This document shows, piece by piece, positions 54,361 to 62,649 of a stretch of 64,000 bases of DNA. Position 1 is the stretch's first letter, and each line of letters starts with the position of its first letter. The notes under the pieces were generated by a model that saw only the letters and a list, made by a program, of their open reading frames with translations, searched no databases and was not told where the DNA came from. The position numbers were made by a program, and so were the translations under genes. The stretch comes from UBA4720 sp038227135 (GTDB lineage: Bacteria > Gemmatimonadota > Gemmatimonadetes > Gemmatimonadales > Gemmatimonadaceae), in contig JBBRQC010000004.1 of the NCBI GenBank assembly GCA_038227135.1, forward strand, positions 1 through 64,000. The letters run 5' to 3'.

Positions 54361-55286
54361 GCGCGTAGTCTGGCGCTCCGGGAGCGCGGATTGGAGGACG
54401 TCTCGCTGCGGCTCGCAATCATTGCGCGCTTGGTAACAAGCTTGCCGAGCGAGTGCCCGCGACACGTGCACTGCAGCTGCTTCGGTGGGCAAATGCACTC
54501 GGCGCTCCATTCGCGCATGGTGTGCTTTGCCAGCCGGTCCTCGCCCGAGTGGTAGGCGATGACAGCGAGTGTTCCGCCTGGGTTGAGCCGGTCGCGCAGG
54601 ACCGGCAGTGCCTTCTCGAGCGCGCCCAGCTCGTCGTTGACGGCGATGCGGACGGCCTGGAAAAACCGCGCAAAATCACCCGGGCCCATGCGCGCGCCAA
54701 ACGCGCCTCGAATCGCGTCGACCAGATCGTCGCTCACGTGCATGGGCTTACGCTCGCGGCGACGCGTGATTTCCCGAGCGAGGCGGTTGGACCTCGGCTC
54801 GTCTCCATACTCGCGAAAGATGTGGGATAGGTTGTCTTCATCCAGCGTGTTCAACAGTTCGGCGGCGGTCGTAGTAGAGCGACGGTCCATCCTCATGTCG
54901 AGTAACGCGCCAGGACGGAAAGAGAAACCTCTCTCGTCGGCGTCGATCTGGTGCGAGGAAACCCCCAGGTCGGCCAGGACGCCATCGAACTTGCGTCCGG
55001 CGAGCTCCGGAATCAGATCCAGCTCAGAGAAATTACCCCTGATCGCGAGAAAGCGGCCTGCCGCCTCATAGGGCGCAAGCCGCTTCCTGGCTTCAGCGAT
55101 CGCTGCTTCGTCGCGATCGAGCGCTACGACGGAGGAGCCGGAGGCGAGGAGGGCTTCGCTGTGCCCTCCCCCTCCCAAAGTGCAATCCAGTACTTCCCTG
55201 GCTCCGGCGAAAAGCGCCGAGACTTCGTTGACCATGACCGGCGCATGGTAGGAAGTATCCCACCGGCCGGTCAGAGGATCGGTCAC
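54339..55286 (-). CDS. rsmH: 16S rRNA (cytosine-1402-N4)-methyltransferase
   Basis: 315 residues. SAM-dependent methyltransferase, first gene of the core division cluster. YHAPVMVNEVSALFAG, DCTLGGGGHSEALL (SAM loop), GVLADLGVSSHQIDADERGFSF and AVIAYHSGEDRLAK are typical. mraZ, which usually precedes it, is absent; its ATG instead overlaps the stop of the TPR gene (ATGA). Confidence 0.97.
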   Translation of the reverse strand: MTDPLTGRWDTSYHAPVMVNEVSALFAGAREVLDCTLGGGGHSEALLASGSSVVALDRDEAAIAEARKRLAPYEAAGRFLAIRGNFSELDLIPELAGRKFDGVLADLGVSSHQIDADERGFSFRPGALLDMRMDRRSTTTAAELLNTLDEDNLSHIFREYGDEPRSNRLAREITRRRERKPMHVSDDLVDAIRGAFGARMGPGDFARFFQAVRIAVNDELGALEKALPVLRDRLNPGGTLAVIAYHSGEDRLAKHTMREWSAECICPPKQLQCTCRGHSLGKLVTKRAMIASRSETSSNPRSRSARLRAWRSGAA

Positions 55287-56965
55287 TTACAGAAGCGCTT
55301 CACCTCGTTGTCGACCGCCGGCGTGAACTGCGGAATGGCCGTCAGGAGCTGAGCTGCCTCGTTCGGGTACTTTTGTCCGCCTGCCGGCAAATTTATCTGG
55401 GCGAGATTGAATGCGTCGCGAGCCGTCCGAGCCAGGTCGCAGCTCTTCTTTTCGTTGGCATCGATCGTCGCGCTCTGGCCGAGGGAGAACGCGCTGGCGC
55501 CGAGGAGGAACTTGGCGTCCGCGGAGCTCTGGAGCTGGTCGGAAAGCTGGAGGAACTTGATGGCGCGCTGGAAATCGGCGCGGTCCTTCGAGCCCTGACC
55601 CGCCTTGTACGCGTTGCTCCCCTGCTGCAGGGCGAGCTGCGACAGCGCTGTCGGATCGGCGCCATTCTGCTTCGCAAGATTCAGAGTGTTGGTCAGGTCG
55701 TCGTACTGGTTCATTGCTCCCTGAATGGTCGCGAGCAGGAAATATCCGTTCGGGTTCTTTGGATTCGCTGCGATCGCTTTCTTGGCTGCATCGAGTGCCA
55801 GCGGCAGCTGTCCCGCCTTGTACAAGGCCTGAGCGCTGAACAGCTGGAGGTTCGGATCGTTAGGGAATTTCTTGGAACCGGCCATTATCGCCTCAGACGC
55901 CTTCTGCGGTTGATTCATGGCGGTGTAGGCGCCGGCCAGACGCGAGTAGTAGTCAGCGGTCGCTGCGGCCGTGTCGACGCGCACCATCTCGGTGCCTGTG
56001 GTGATCGCGTCGTTGAAGTCCTTCGCGTTGAGATAAACCAGCCAGGCAAGGTTGAGCAGCTGCGGATCGCCGGGATTGTTCTGAATCAGGTCGCGCATCA
56101 GCGGAACGGCCTGATCCGCGTGCCCCATCTTCGCGTACTCGGCCACGACATCCTGAATGAGCTTGATGTTCGTCGGGTCCGCCGCCGCGAGGGCGCCCAG
56201 GACGTGGAGCATCTTCGTCGTGTCGTTCTTGGTGCGGTAGGTGTCGGCCAACCTTCTCAACGCCACTATGTTCGCAGGATCGCTCGCGCGAATCCGCTCG
56301 GCGACTGCAATCACGGAGTCATCCATCTTGAGTCCGGCGTAGGCGTCGAGGAGGCAGGCGGCGGCAATGTTCGCGCTCGTAGAGCCGGCCATCGCGGACC
56401 GCGCGGCAGTCACACCCGCCTGGTATTGGCCCTGGGCAACTGCATTGTGACACGTCTCTTCGCCAGACAGCTGGCGGCGCGCAGCCTGGATCGCCTTGGC
56501 GACCTGGCTTGCCGCGTCATCGAGCTTGGGAGCCTGGGCGCTGGGAAGCACCTGACCGCGAGTCATGTCGCGGGAGATCACGAGCCGCGAGTCGATCTTG
56601 TAGCCGGTCGGGGTCTTCGAGACCGTCCCTTCCAGATACTGTGGCGCGCGTACCAGAGTAGCGAGCGCCTTCGCATCACCTGGAGCGAGGGCTTCCGTGG
56701 GGCTGTAACCCGAAGATTGCAGACTATTGACGATATCGGCTTTGGGGACGACCACGAGATCCCGGAGGTTGGTCTGCTTCTGCAGCTGGCTGCGGATTGC
56801 TTCCGCCGCTTGCCCACCAAGATCCTTGTCGGCGCTTTGAAGCGTCGGGATCATGACTCGATCGCCGGTTTTGGTCTGGGCGGCCGCGGGCGAGGCGCCC
56901 AAAGCAGCTAAGACCGCGACGATTGCGAGGAGAGCCGGTCGTGAATGACGTTGACGTGCCTTCAA
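55283..56965 (-). CDS. Exported TPR-repeat protein with N-terminal FlgO/TolB-like domain
   Basis: 560 residues. Start is TTG 56965: a perfect GGAGG lies eight bases upstream, and translation then gives a clean signal peptide (basic start, ALLAIVAVLAALGASPAAAQ). An in-frame ATG nine codons earlier overlaps that ribosome site. Residues about 30-150 form an alpha/beta domain (RVMIPTLQSADKDLGGQAAEAI...), like the N-terminal part of TolB or FlgO. From about 170 on are roughly eight tetratricopeptide repeats. Role in the envelope is unknown, but its stop overlaps rsmH. Confidence 0.85.
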   Translation of the reverse strand: MKARQRHSRPALLAIVAVLAALGASPAAAQTKTGDRVMIPTLQSADKDLGGQAAEAIRSQLQKQTNLRDLVVVPKADIVNSLQSSGYSPTEALAPGDAKALATLVRAPQYLEGTVSKTPTGYKIDSRLVISRDMTRGQVLPSAQAPKLDDAASQVAKAIQAARRQLSGEETCHNAVAQGQYQAGVTAARSAMAGSTSANIAAACLLDAYAGLKMDDSVIAVAERIRASDPANIVALRRLADTYRTKNDTTKMLHVLGALAAADPTNIKLIQDVVAEYAKMGHADQAVPLMRDLIQNNPGDPQLLNLAWLVYLNAKDFNDAITTGTEMVRVDTAAATADYYSRLAGAYTAMNQPQKASEAIMAGSKKFPNDPNLQLFSAQALYKAGQLPLALDAAKKAIAANPKNPNGYFLLATIQGAMNQYDDLTNTLNLAKQNGADPTALSQLALQQGSNAYKAGQGSKDRADFQRAIKFLQLSDQLQSSADAKFLLGASAFSLGQSATIDANEKKSCDLARTARDAFNLAQINLPAGGQKYPNEAAQLLTAIPQFTPAVDNEVKRFCK

Positions 56966-57034
56966 TGGTATAACCTCCGAGTCGGTAAACATTCCTACAC
57001 CAATTCCCAATCCGTGGGTCCCTGAGACCTCTAA

Positions 57035-57108
57035 TGGGCGAGGAGGGACTCGAACCCCCGACATCCTGCGTGTAAGGCAGGCGCTCTAACCAACTGAGCT
57101 ACTCGCCC
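57035..57108 (-). tRNA. tRNA-Val (anticodon UAC)
   Basis: 74 bases with a complete cloverleaf: acceptor GGGCGAG/CTCGCCC, D arm GCTC-GAGC, anticodon stem CCTGC/GCAGG with loop CTTACAC (anticodon TAC), T arm with TTCGAGT. The discriminator base is A. CCA is not encoded. Sits between the small membrane-protein gene and the TPR gene, in the same direction. Confidence 0.97.
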
Positions 57109-57132
57109 GGTGCAGAAACCGAGCCTATCCCG

Positions 57133-57330
57133 TCACCGCAGAATGGCCAGCGGAACCAGGACGCAGTACCCGATGACAAGCAGGATCGGGGCTAGCGTTT
57201 CGCCGCCACGCGCAAGATCGGCGAAGCCCGCAACGAGAACCACAGCGGCCAGGGTCCAGTAGAGCCAGGAACGACGACCAGTCATATCCCGCTGAGCCCT
57301 TGGACCACTGGCAAGATCGGTTTTGGCCAT
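57133..57330 (-). CDS. Small two-helix membrane protein
   Basis: 65 residues, or 50 if translation begins at the second ATG (57285). Two hydrophobic helices (WLYWTLAAVVLVAGFADLA and LAPILLVIGYCVLVPLAIL) with a short Gly-rich turn. No named family recognised. A near-consensus promoter lies so close to the first ATG that the message would be almost leaderless, which argues for the downstream start or for a leaderless mRNA. Upstream of tRNA-Val. Confidence 0.7.
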   Translation of the reverse strand: MAKTDLASGPRAQRDMTGRRSWLYWTLAAVVLVAGFADLARGGETLAPILLVIGYCVLVPLAILR

Positions 57331-57339
57331 AAGCGAGGT

Positions 57340-57368
57340 AGTGTAGGGCGGTTGGAAATGCGTGTCAA
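57340..57368 (-). promoter_or_regulatory. Strong sigma70-type promoter upstream of tRNA-Val and the division cluster
   Basis: On the minus strand: consensus TTGACA (57368-57363), a 17-base spacer, TACACT (57345-57340). Predicted start near 57333, only a few bases before the first ATG of the 65-residue protein. It could drive the small protein, tRNA-Val, the TPR gene and, by read-through, rsmH onwards. Confidence 0.65.
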
Positions 57369-57402
57369 CCCGAATTGCTACTTCGGTGGGATGCAGAAGG
57401 TC

Positions 57403-58521
57403 CTAAGAGCCGGGTTTCTTGCCCTCGGAATAATGCAGCTCTACCCAGTCCCGGTAGCTGCCATCCATCACGGATCGCCACCAGGCCTCGTTCGCGATAT
57501 ACCATTTGATCGTCTTGAGCAGACCGGTCTCGAACGACTCCGATGGCCCGTATCCTGTCTCCAATGTCGCCTTCATAGCGTCGATAGCGTAACGCCGGTC
57601 GTGTCCTGGCCGGTCCTTCACGAATTTGATCAGCTCCGACGTATCCCCACCGGTTGCGGCCGCCGATTTCGGGAATTGCTCACGCAGCTTTTCGTCATTC
57701 GCGAACAGTGTATCGATGTGTTTGCAGATTGCCTTGACGACGTCGATGTTCTTCCGTTCGGAATTCCCGCCGAGGTTGTAGGTCTCCCCCAGGCGTCCTT
57801 TCTCGAGCACGCGCTCGATACCGCGACAGTGGTCGCGGACGTAAAGCCAATCGCGGATCTGGAGCCCATCTCCGTAAACCGGCAGCGGCTTTCCATCCAG
57901 CGCGTTCACGATGGTGAGGGGAATCAGCTTTTCGGGGAAGTGGTAAGAGCCGTAGTTGTTCGAGCAGTTTGTGGTCGTCACCGGGAGACCGTAGGTATGG
58001 TGATACGCCCGCACCAGGTGATCCGCGCCTGCCTTGCTTGCGGCGTACGGTGAATTCGGAGCGTATGCGTTCTCTTCAGTGAATGGAGCCGCGTTGGGCG
58101 CCAGCGATCCGTAAACCTCGTCGGTGGAGATGTGGTGGAAGCGCCGCGCACCGCCTGACCAGTCTTCGGACCACGCTGCGCGAGCGGCCTTCAACAGCTC
58201 ATGCGTTCCTCGGACGTTGGTATCGATGAAAGGATCCGGCCCTCTGATGGACCGATCCACGTGCGATTCGGCGGCGAAGTGCACAACTGTGTCGATGCCT
58301 TCGCGCTTTATGATCTCGTGCATCGTGTCGCCGTCGCGAATGTCACCCTTGATGAAGGTGAATCGTTCGTTGTCCGCGAGTGGCTCCAGGTTCGACAAAT
58401 TGCCGGCGTACGTGAGCGCGTCCAGCCCGACGACGGTGTCGCCGGGATGATGCTCGGCCCAGAAATGGACGAAGTTGGTGCCGATGAATCCGGCAGCGCC
58501 TGTCACGAGAATTCTACGCAT
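57403..58521 (-). CDS. rfbB: dTDP-glucose 4,6-dehydratase
   Basis: 372 residues, extended SDR family. Converts dTDP-glucose to dTDP-4-keto-6-deoxyglucose, the gate to rhamnose and other deoxysugars. NAD loop VTGAAGFIGTNF; HFAAESHVDRSI; catalytic STDEVYG and YAASK. No rfbA, rfbC or rfbD follows, so the rest of the pathway is elsewhere. Last gene downstream of cheB, 81 bases after it. Confidence 0.95.
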   Translation of the reverse strand: MRRILVTGAAGFIGTNFVHFWAEHHPGDTVVGLDALTYAGNLSNLEPLADNERFTFIKGDIRDGDTMHEIIKREGIDTVVHFAAESHVDRSIRGPDPFIDTNVRGTHELLKAARAAWSEDWSGGARRFHHISTDEVYGSLAPNAAPFTEENAYAPNSPYAASKAGADHLVRAYHHTYGLPVTTTNCSNNYGSYHFPEKLIPLTIVNALDGKPLPVYGDGLQIRDWLYVRDHCRGIERVLEKGRLGETYNLGGNSERKNIDVVKAICKHIDTLFANDEKLREQFPKSAAATGGDTSELIKFVKDRPGHDRRYAIDAMKATLETGYGPSESFETGLLKTIKWYIANEAWWRSVMDGSYRDWVELHYSEGKKPGS

Positions 58522-58602
58522 TGTCTACCCTGCCCTCGTTCATAGCGCGTCTGAGCCTGTTGGGTGGTGAGCAACAAAGAGCGAACGATACCCCGCGTGT
58601 GT

Positions 58603-59685
58603 TCATCCGCCAATGCCTCGCTTTACGGAGCGGCAGAGATCATTGATCGCGCGCGCGATGTCACGCGCGGGTGCGACGCGGTCGGCGCCGGCCGCTTCCA
58701 TCGCGGCTTGGGGCATTCCATAGATGATCGAGCTGTCGCGGTCCTGGATTACAGTCTTTCCGCCTGCGGCGCGAATTCGCCTCGAGCCCTCGGCGCCGTC
58801 ACGACCCATCCCCGTGAGCACCACCGCAATTGCGTTCGCGCCGAAGACATCGGAAGCGGAAACGAACAGACGATCGGCGGCGGGCCTGACACCCCAGATG
58901 GTCGCCGAGGTATCGAGGCATATCTTTGCGTCGCCCGCAACACCTGTAACGGTCATATGGAATCCTCCCGGCGCCAGGTAAACGTGATTCTCGAGCAATG
59001 CCTCTCCGTCCGCGGCCTCCGCGACTGGCAGCGGGCTCATCAAATCGAGCCGGTGGGATAGGCTGCGCGTAAACTCTGCGGGCATATGTTGAACTATGAG
59101 CACCCCAGCTCCCAGTGTGTCGGGAAGGTGCGGAACGATCTCTCCGAGAGCGCGTGGTCCACCGGTCGATGCCGCAATCACGACAACGCGGGTCGCCGCC
59201 CCTGAGATTTTCTTGGGGACCGTCTCCCCCCCGACCGGAACGCCTCCCTGCGTGGGTGTCCGGACCCCCGCCATGTTCACCGCGCGCGCAGCGTTCAGCG
59301 CCGTGACCAGCTCCTGCCTCACCGTCAGCAAGTCAATGCTGATGGGACCCGAAGGCTTCCTCACGAATTCCACCGCCCCGCGCTCCAGTGCGCGAAGTGT
59401 CATCTCGTTTCCGCGCTCCGACCCGGCGGCACTCAACATGACCACTGGTCGGGGCATCTCCCTCATGATCGTTTCGAGTGTCTGCAGCCCGTCCAGCCGT
59501 GGCATTTCTATGTCGAGCGTCACGATGTCCGGGTTGAGGGCACGGATCGACTCGATGGCCTCGACTCCGTCCGCTGCCGTTCCGACCACCCGAAACTCGC
59601 GAGTCGATTCCACCATCTCGGCGATCAGCGCGCGCATGAATGAACTATCGTCGACCACCAGCACACTGGATTGCGCCCCCTTCAT
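58603..59685 (-). CDS. cheB: Chemotaxis response regulator / protein-glutamate methylesterase CheB
   Basis: 360 residues. Removes methyl groups from chemoreceptors when phosphorylated. Receiver with Asp58 (VTLDIEMPRLDGL). A linker leads to the methylesterase with its triad: Ser173 (IAASTGGPRAL), His200 (IVQHMPAEFT) and Asp296 (LTGMGRDGAEG). Complete and likely active. Starts 15 bases after cheR. No receptor, cheA or cheW is in the window. Confidence 0.96.
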   Translation of the reverse strand: MKGAQSSVLVVDDSSFMRALIAEMVESTREFRVVGTAADGVEAIESIRALNPDIVTLDIEMPRLDGLQTLETIMREMPRPVVMLSAAGSERGNEMTLRALERGAVEFVRKPSGPISIDLLTVRQELVTALNAARAVNMAGVRTPTQGGVPVGGETVPKKISGAATRVVVIAASTGGPRALGEIVPHLPDTLGAGVLIVQHMPAEFTRSLSHRLDLMSPLPVAEAADGEALLENHVYLAPGGFHMTVTGVAGDAKICLDTSATIWGVRPAADRLFVSASDVFGANAIAVVLTGMGRDGAEGSRRIRAAGGKTVIQDRDSSIIYGMPQAAMEAAGADRVAPARDIARAINDLCRSVKRGIGG

Positions 59686-59700
59686 GCCGTCGGTGCCGGG

Positions 59701-60516
59701 TCAGATCTTGCGGAAAATGCGCTCGCGCGCATTGACCGGAGAAAAAAGTCCCCTTGATTCGCCCAGCAGCGTCTCCACCTTGCCGAGCACGAGAAATCCG
59801 CCCGGTGCGAGCGTTTTGTGGAAATGGGAGTACAGCGCGTCCTGCGCGGGTCGCTCGAGATAGATGATCACGTTCCGGCAAACGATGAGGTGTGCAGCCT
59901 CGAACGGTGGCTTGAATTGCAGCAGATCGCGAGCCTCGAATGTGACCAGCCGTCGCACCTCGGGCAGCATCGTCCGCAAACCCGCCGTCTGCGGGAAATA
60001 CTGTTCCCGCAGTTCCGCCGGCGTATCACCCAGCGCAGCCTCGCCGTAGACTGCCGTGCCAGCTTCCTCCAGGCAATCGGTGTCGATATCCGTGCCTACG
60101 ATCGACACCGATTCCAGTCCCTTCCCGCGATTCGTTGCCGCGTGCCTGTGCATGAGGATGGCGAGCGAGTATGGCTCTTCGCCGGAGGAACAGCCCGCGC
60201 TCCAGACGCGGACTTCTCGATCCTCCTGCACGAGGAGCGCCGGAACGACCTTTTGATCGATCGCCGAGTATGTCTCCCAGTTGCGAAAGAACTTGGTGAC
60301 GTTGACGGTGAGCGAGCGCATCAGCCGTTCGTATTCACGCGGATCGCTGTCGAGCATCGACGAATACTCGGCGCAACCCGACGCGCCTCGCGCGCGAATG
60401 CGAACCGCGATCCGGCGGCGCAGGCATTTGTCCTTGTAGCTCGAGCACTGAAACCCGCTGTCGCGCGTGATCTTCTCCATCAGCGCGTGGAATTCGGCGT
60501 CGTCGCCCTGAATCAA
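59701..60516 (-). CDS. cheR: Chemotaxis protein methyltransferase CheR
   Basis: About 271 residues. Methylates receptor glutamates using SAM. The N-terminal helical domain (FHALMEKITRDSGFQCSSYK; SLTVNVTKFFRN) is followed by the SAM-binding core with VWSAGCSSGEEPYSLA and FEAAHLIVCRNVIIYL. No C-terminal TPR. The start is uncertain: TTG 60516 is taken; a CTG at 60534 would overlap the stop of the DUF4388-TPR gene (CTGA). No ATG lies between them and 60480. Confidence 0.94.
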   Translation of the reverse strand: MIQGDDAEFHALMEKITRDSGFQCSSYKDKCLRRRIAVRIRARGASGCAEYSSMLDSDPREYERLMRSLTVNVTKFFRNWETYSAIDQKVVPALLVQEDREVRVWSAGCSSGEEPYSLAILMHRHAATNRGKGLESVSIVGTDIDTDCLEEAGTAVYGEAALGDTPAELREQYFPQTAGLRTMLPEVRRLVTFEARDLLQFKPPFEAAHLIVCRNVIIYLERPAQDALYSHFHKTLAPGGFLVLGKVETLLGESRGLFSPVNARERIFRKI

Positions 60517-60530
60517 CTCGGTGGTGACTG

Positions 60531-61823
60531 TCAGGAGCGATTCGTCGGTTGTGCAGCGTCCTTTTCGGCGCGTGCGATTCCCTCGAGCGCCGCAGACAGA
60601 TTGCGACGCAGCTGTGGCAGCTCCGGCGCGATGGTGATCCCTTTTTCCGCTACGTCCCGTGCGTGCACGTATTCCCCACGTTTGAGATATCCGGCTGCCA
60701 GATTGTTCAGCAGCACCGGCGACTGCGGGTGAGTCTCGGCCGCTGCTGCCAGCAGCAGAATCTCGCGATCGGGGTCGTCCGTCAACGCCGCCACCTGCGC
60801 CGCGTAATGGAACCAGACCGGCGGCGGCTGGCTGGAGCTCCACAGACTGCGTGCTTCGCTGAGCGCCACCTTGGCGGATTGCAGATCTCCCAGTCGAGCG
60901 GAGATGATTGCCGATTGCAGCTGGATGAGAGGCTCCGAATTGCCGCCGGCTATGATCGCGCGGTCTATCACCAGCTTGGCTTTCTCGAGCTGCCCGAGTT
61001 GCTCATAGGCGAGCGCCAGATTGTGCAGCAGCGCGGTCTTGCTCGGGGCGTTCGGGGCAGATGTCATGAACGCGTTCACCGCTCCCGCCCACTCTTTCTT
61101 GCGAAGCGCGATCAATCCGAGATGAAATGACGCGATCGGATCAGCCGCTTCCTCGACCAATGCGCGGAACTCGCGCTCCGCTTCGTCGTGCATGCCAGCC
61201 CTGTACAACGCGCTTGCCAGCTCGCGGCGTTCCAACGGGCTCGCGTTTCGGGGCAGAGTCGGCGTCGTTCTCTTGCGCCCCACAGGGAGCAGAAACGACG
61301 CATTGAGAAGTCCATAGAGCGCCTTCCCCACGTCGAACTCACTCAAACCTGAATCCCGGATCAGAGCGTTGATGTCGCGGTGGCCGTCGAGAAGAGGAAG
61401 CAGCGCTTCCTGCTCAGGGGAGAGCGCGTCCCGGTTCCGCGTCAGGCGCGGACGGTCGATGCTGTAGACGACGTCGAAGCTCGGGATTTTCTTTTCGATC
61501 AGCGACCACTCGTCGACCCGGCGCGCGCCTTCGAGCAGCAACGACTGCGGGTCGACCGAGACTCGCTCCGCGCCATCCTCCGGCTCGACACCTGGCTCGA
61601 AGTTGAAGGTGCCGCTCGTCCACGTGAAGAGCGTATAAACGGCATTCTCGGTATCGAGGGGGCGGTTCACGATCGCCGCATGACAGATGCGCCCGGCGTC
61701 GAAATAGATCGACCCGAAGCTGTCGTGGAAGGAGAGACCGAGACAGCCGCTCTTCTTTCCCATCGAGAGCAGTTGCAGAACGTCAGGGAGGCTCGCTTCC
61801 TTTAGGCTGCCCTTGATGGCCAT
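60531..61823 (-). CDS. DUF4388 and TPR protein
   Basis: 430 residues. The N-terminal DUF4388 domain (about 1-100: AIKGSLKEASLPDVLQLLSMGKK, then GSIYFDAGRICHA) is followed by a short helical region (LSPEQEALLPLLDGHRDINALI) and, from about 190, a chain of TPR-like helices (LERRELASALYRAG; TALLHNLALAYEQLGQLEKAK; SPVLLNNLAAGYLKRGEY). The start at ATG 61823 overlaps the stop of the 72-residue gene (TGATG). DUF4388 proteins often occur with roadblock/GTPase modules; their biochemical role is unclear. Likely a scaffold. Confidence 0.88.
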   Translation of the reverse strand: MAIKGSLKEASLPDVLQLLSMGKKSGCLGLSFHDSFGSIYFDAGRICHAAIVNRPLDTENAVYTLFTWTSGTFNFEPGVEPEDGAERVSVDPQSLLLEGARRVDEWSLIEKKIPSFDVVYSIDRPRLTRNRDALSPEQEALLPLLDGHRDINALIRDSGLSEFDVGKALYGLLNASFLLPVGRKRTTPTLPRNASPLERRELASALYRAGMHDEAEREFRALVEEAADPIASFHLGLIALRKKEWAGAVNAFMTSAPNAPSKTALLHNLALAYEQLGQLEKAKLVIDRAIIAGGNSEPLIQLQSAIISARLGDLQSAKVALSEARSLWSSSQPPPVWFHYAAQVAALTDDPDREILLLAAAAETHPQSPVLLNNLAAGYLKRGEYVHARDVAEKGITIAPELPQLRRNLSAALEGIARAEKDAAQPTNRS

Positions 61824-62041
61824 CAGCCCATCTCCTCGATCATTCGGTCGGCGACGTTGTCCCACTCGCGGATAACGCCGGGATCCGGGACCGGAGTGGT
61901 TTCCTTCCTGTGAGCAGGCATACTCTTGGGCGTCGGGTTGAGCGACTCGACGCGCTTCGCGATCTCATGGCTGATGTCGGCCATGAAGTCGGCGAACTCG
62001 CCGCTGTCGTCCTCCGCTCCTTTCTTGACGCCGGTGGCCAC
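61823..62041 (-). CDS. Small protein of unknown function in the GTPase module
   Basis: 72 residues from GTG 62041, just after the GTPase stop. Helical, acidic N-terminal half (DSGEFADFMADISHEIAKRV), Pro-rich middle (NPTPKSMPAHRKE), and a final helix (VIREWDNVADRMIEEMG). No family is recognised. Its tight coupling to the GTPase upstream and to DUF4388-TPR downstream suggests a partner or adaptor in the module. Confidence 0.7.
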   Translation of the reverse strand: MATGVKKGAEDDSGEFADFMADISHEIAKRVESLNPTPKSMPAHRKETTPVPDPGVIREWDNVADRMIEEMG

Positions 62042-62043
62042 GC

Positions 62044-62649
62044 TCAGGATCCTTTCGGGGCCGGAGCGCTGAGCCGGCCGAGCACCATCGACGCAATGCT
62101 GCGCAGAGTCTCGAAGACTCCGCCGCCGTTGATCGCGTTGGCGGCGAAATAGGGCGCCGCGCGGAAGTTGAGCGTCTCGTCCAGCTCCTGAATGGTACTT
62201 ATCTCTCCCGCAGGCAGGTCGCGCTTGTTGTACTGCATGACGAGCGGCAGCGTGCGCGGATCGAGACCTTCGTCCGCGAGATTGGCGTGCAGATCCTGCA
62301 GGCTCTCGATGTTCTCCGCGAGCTGTCGCGATTGGCTGTCTGCAACGAACACGACGCCGTCCACACCCTGCAGCACCAGCTTCCGCGTTGCCGCGTAGTA
62401 CACCTGCCCGGGTACCGTGTACAGCTGAAACCGCGTCGCGAACCCGGAAATCGTTCCGAGATCCAGCGGAAGGAAATCGAAGAAAAGGGTTCGATCCGTC
62501 TCAGTCGCGAGCGAAACCATCTTGCCCTTTCGCTCTTCGGGCAGCTGCGAATAGACGTGCTGAAGATTGGTCGTCTTGCCCGACCGGCCGGGACCGTAGT
62601 ACACGATCTTGCACGTGATCTCGCGAGTACCGTAGTTGACGACTGACAT
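62044..62649 (-). CDS. MglA-like small Ras-type GTPase
   Basis: 201 residues. P-loop GPGRSGKT at 19-26, TVPGQ at 78-82, NKRD at 141-144. It closely tracks Myxococcus MglA in TETDRTLFFDFLPL, TVPGQVYYAATRKL and GVDGVVFVADSQ. Arg53 and Gln82, the intrinsic catalytic pair of MglA, are both at the expected positions. MglA acts as a polarity switch at cell poles, with roadblock protein MglB as its GAP. Three roadblock-type genes lie directly upstream, which supports the same kind of switch here. Confidence 0.93.
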   Translation of the reverse strand: MSVVNYGTREITCKIVYYGPGRSGKTTNLQHVYSQLPEERKGKMVSLATETDRTLFFDFLPLDLGTISGFATRFQLYTVPGQVYYAATRKLVLQGVDGVVFVADSQSRQLAENIESLQDLHANLADEGLDPRTLPLVMQYNKRDLPAGEISTIQELDETLNFRAAPYFAANAINGGGVFETLRSIASMVLGRLSAPAPKGS

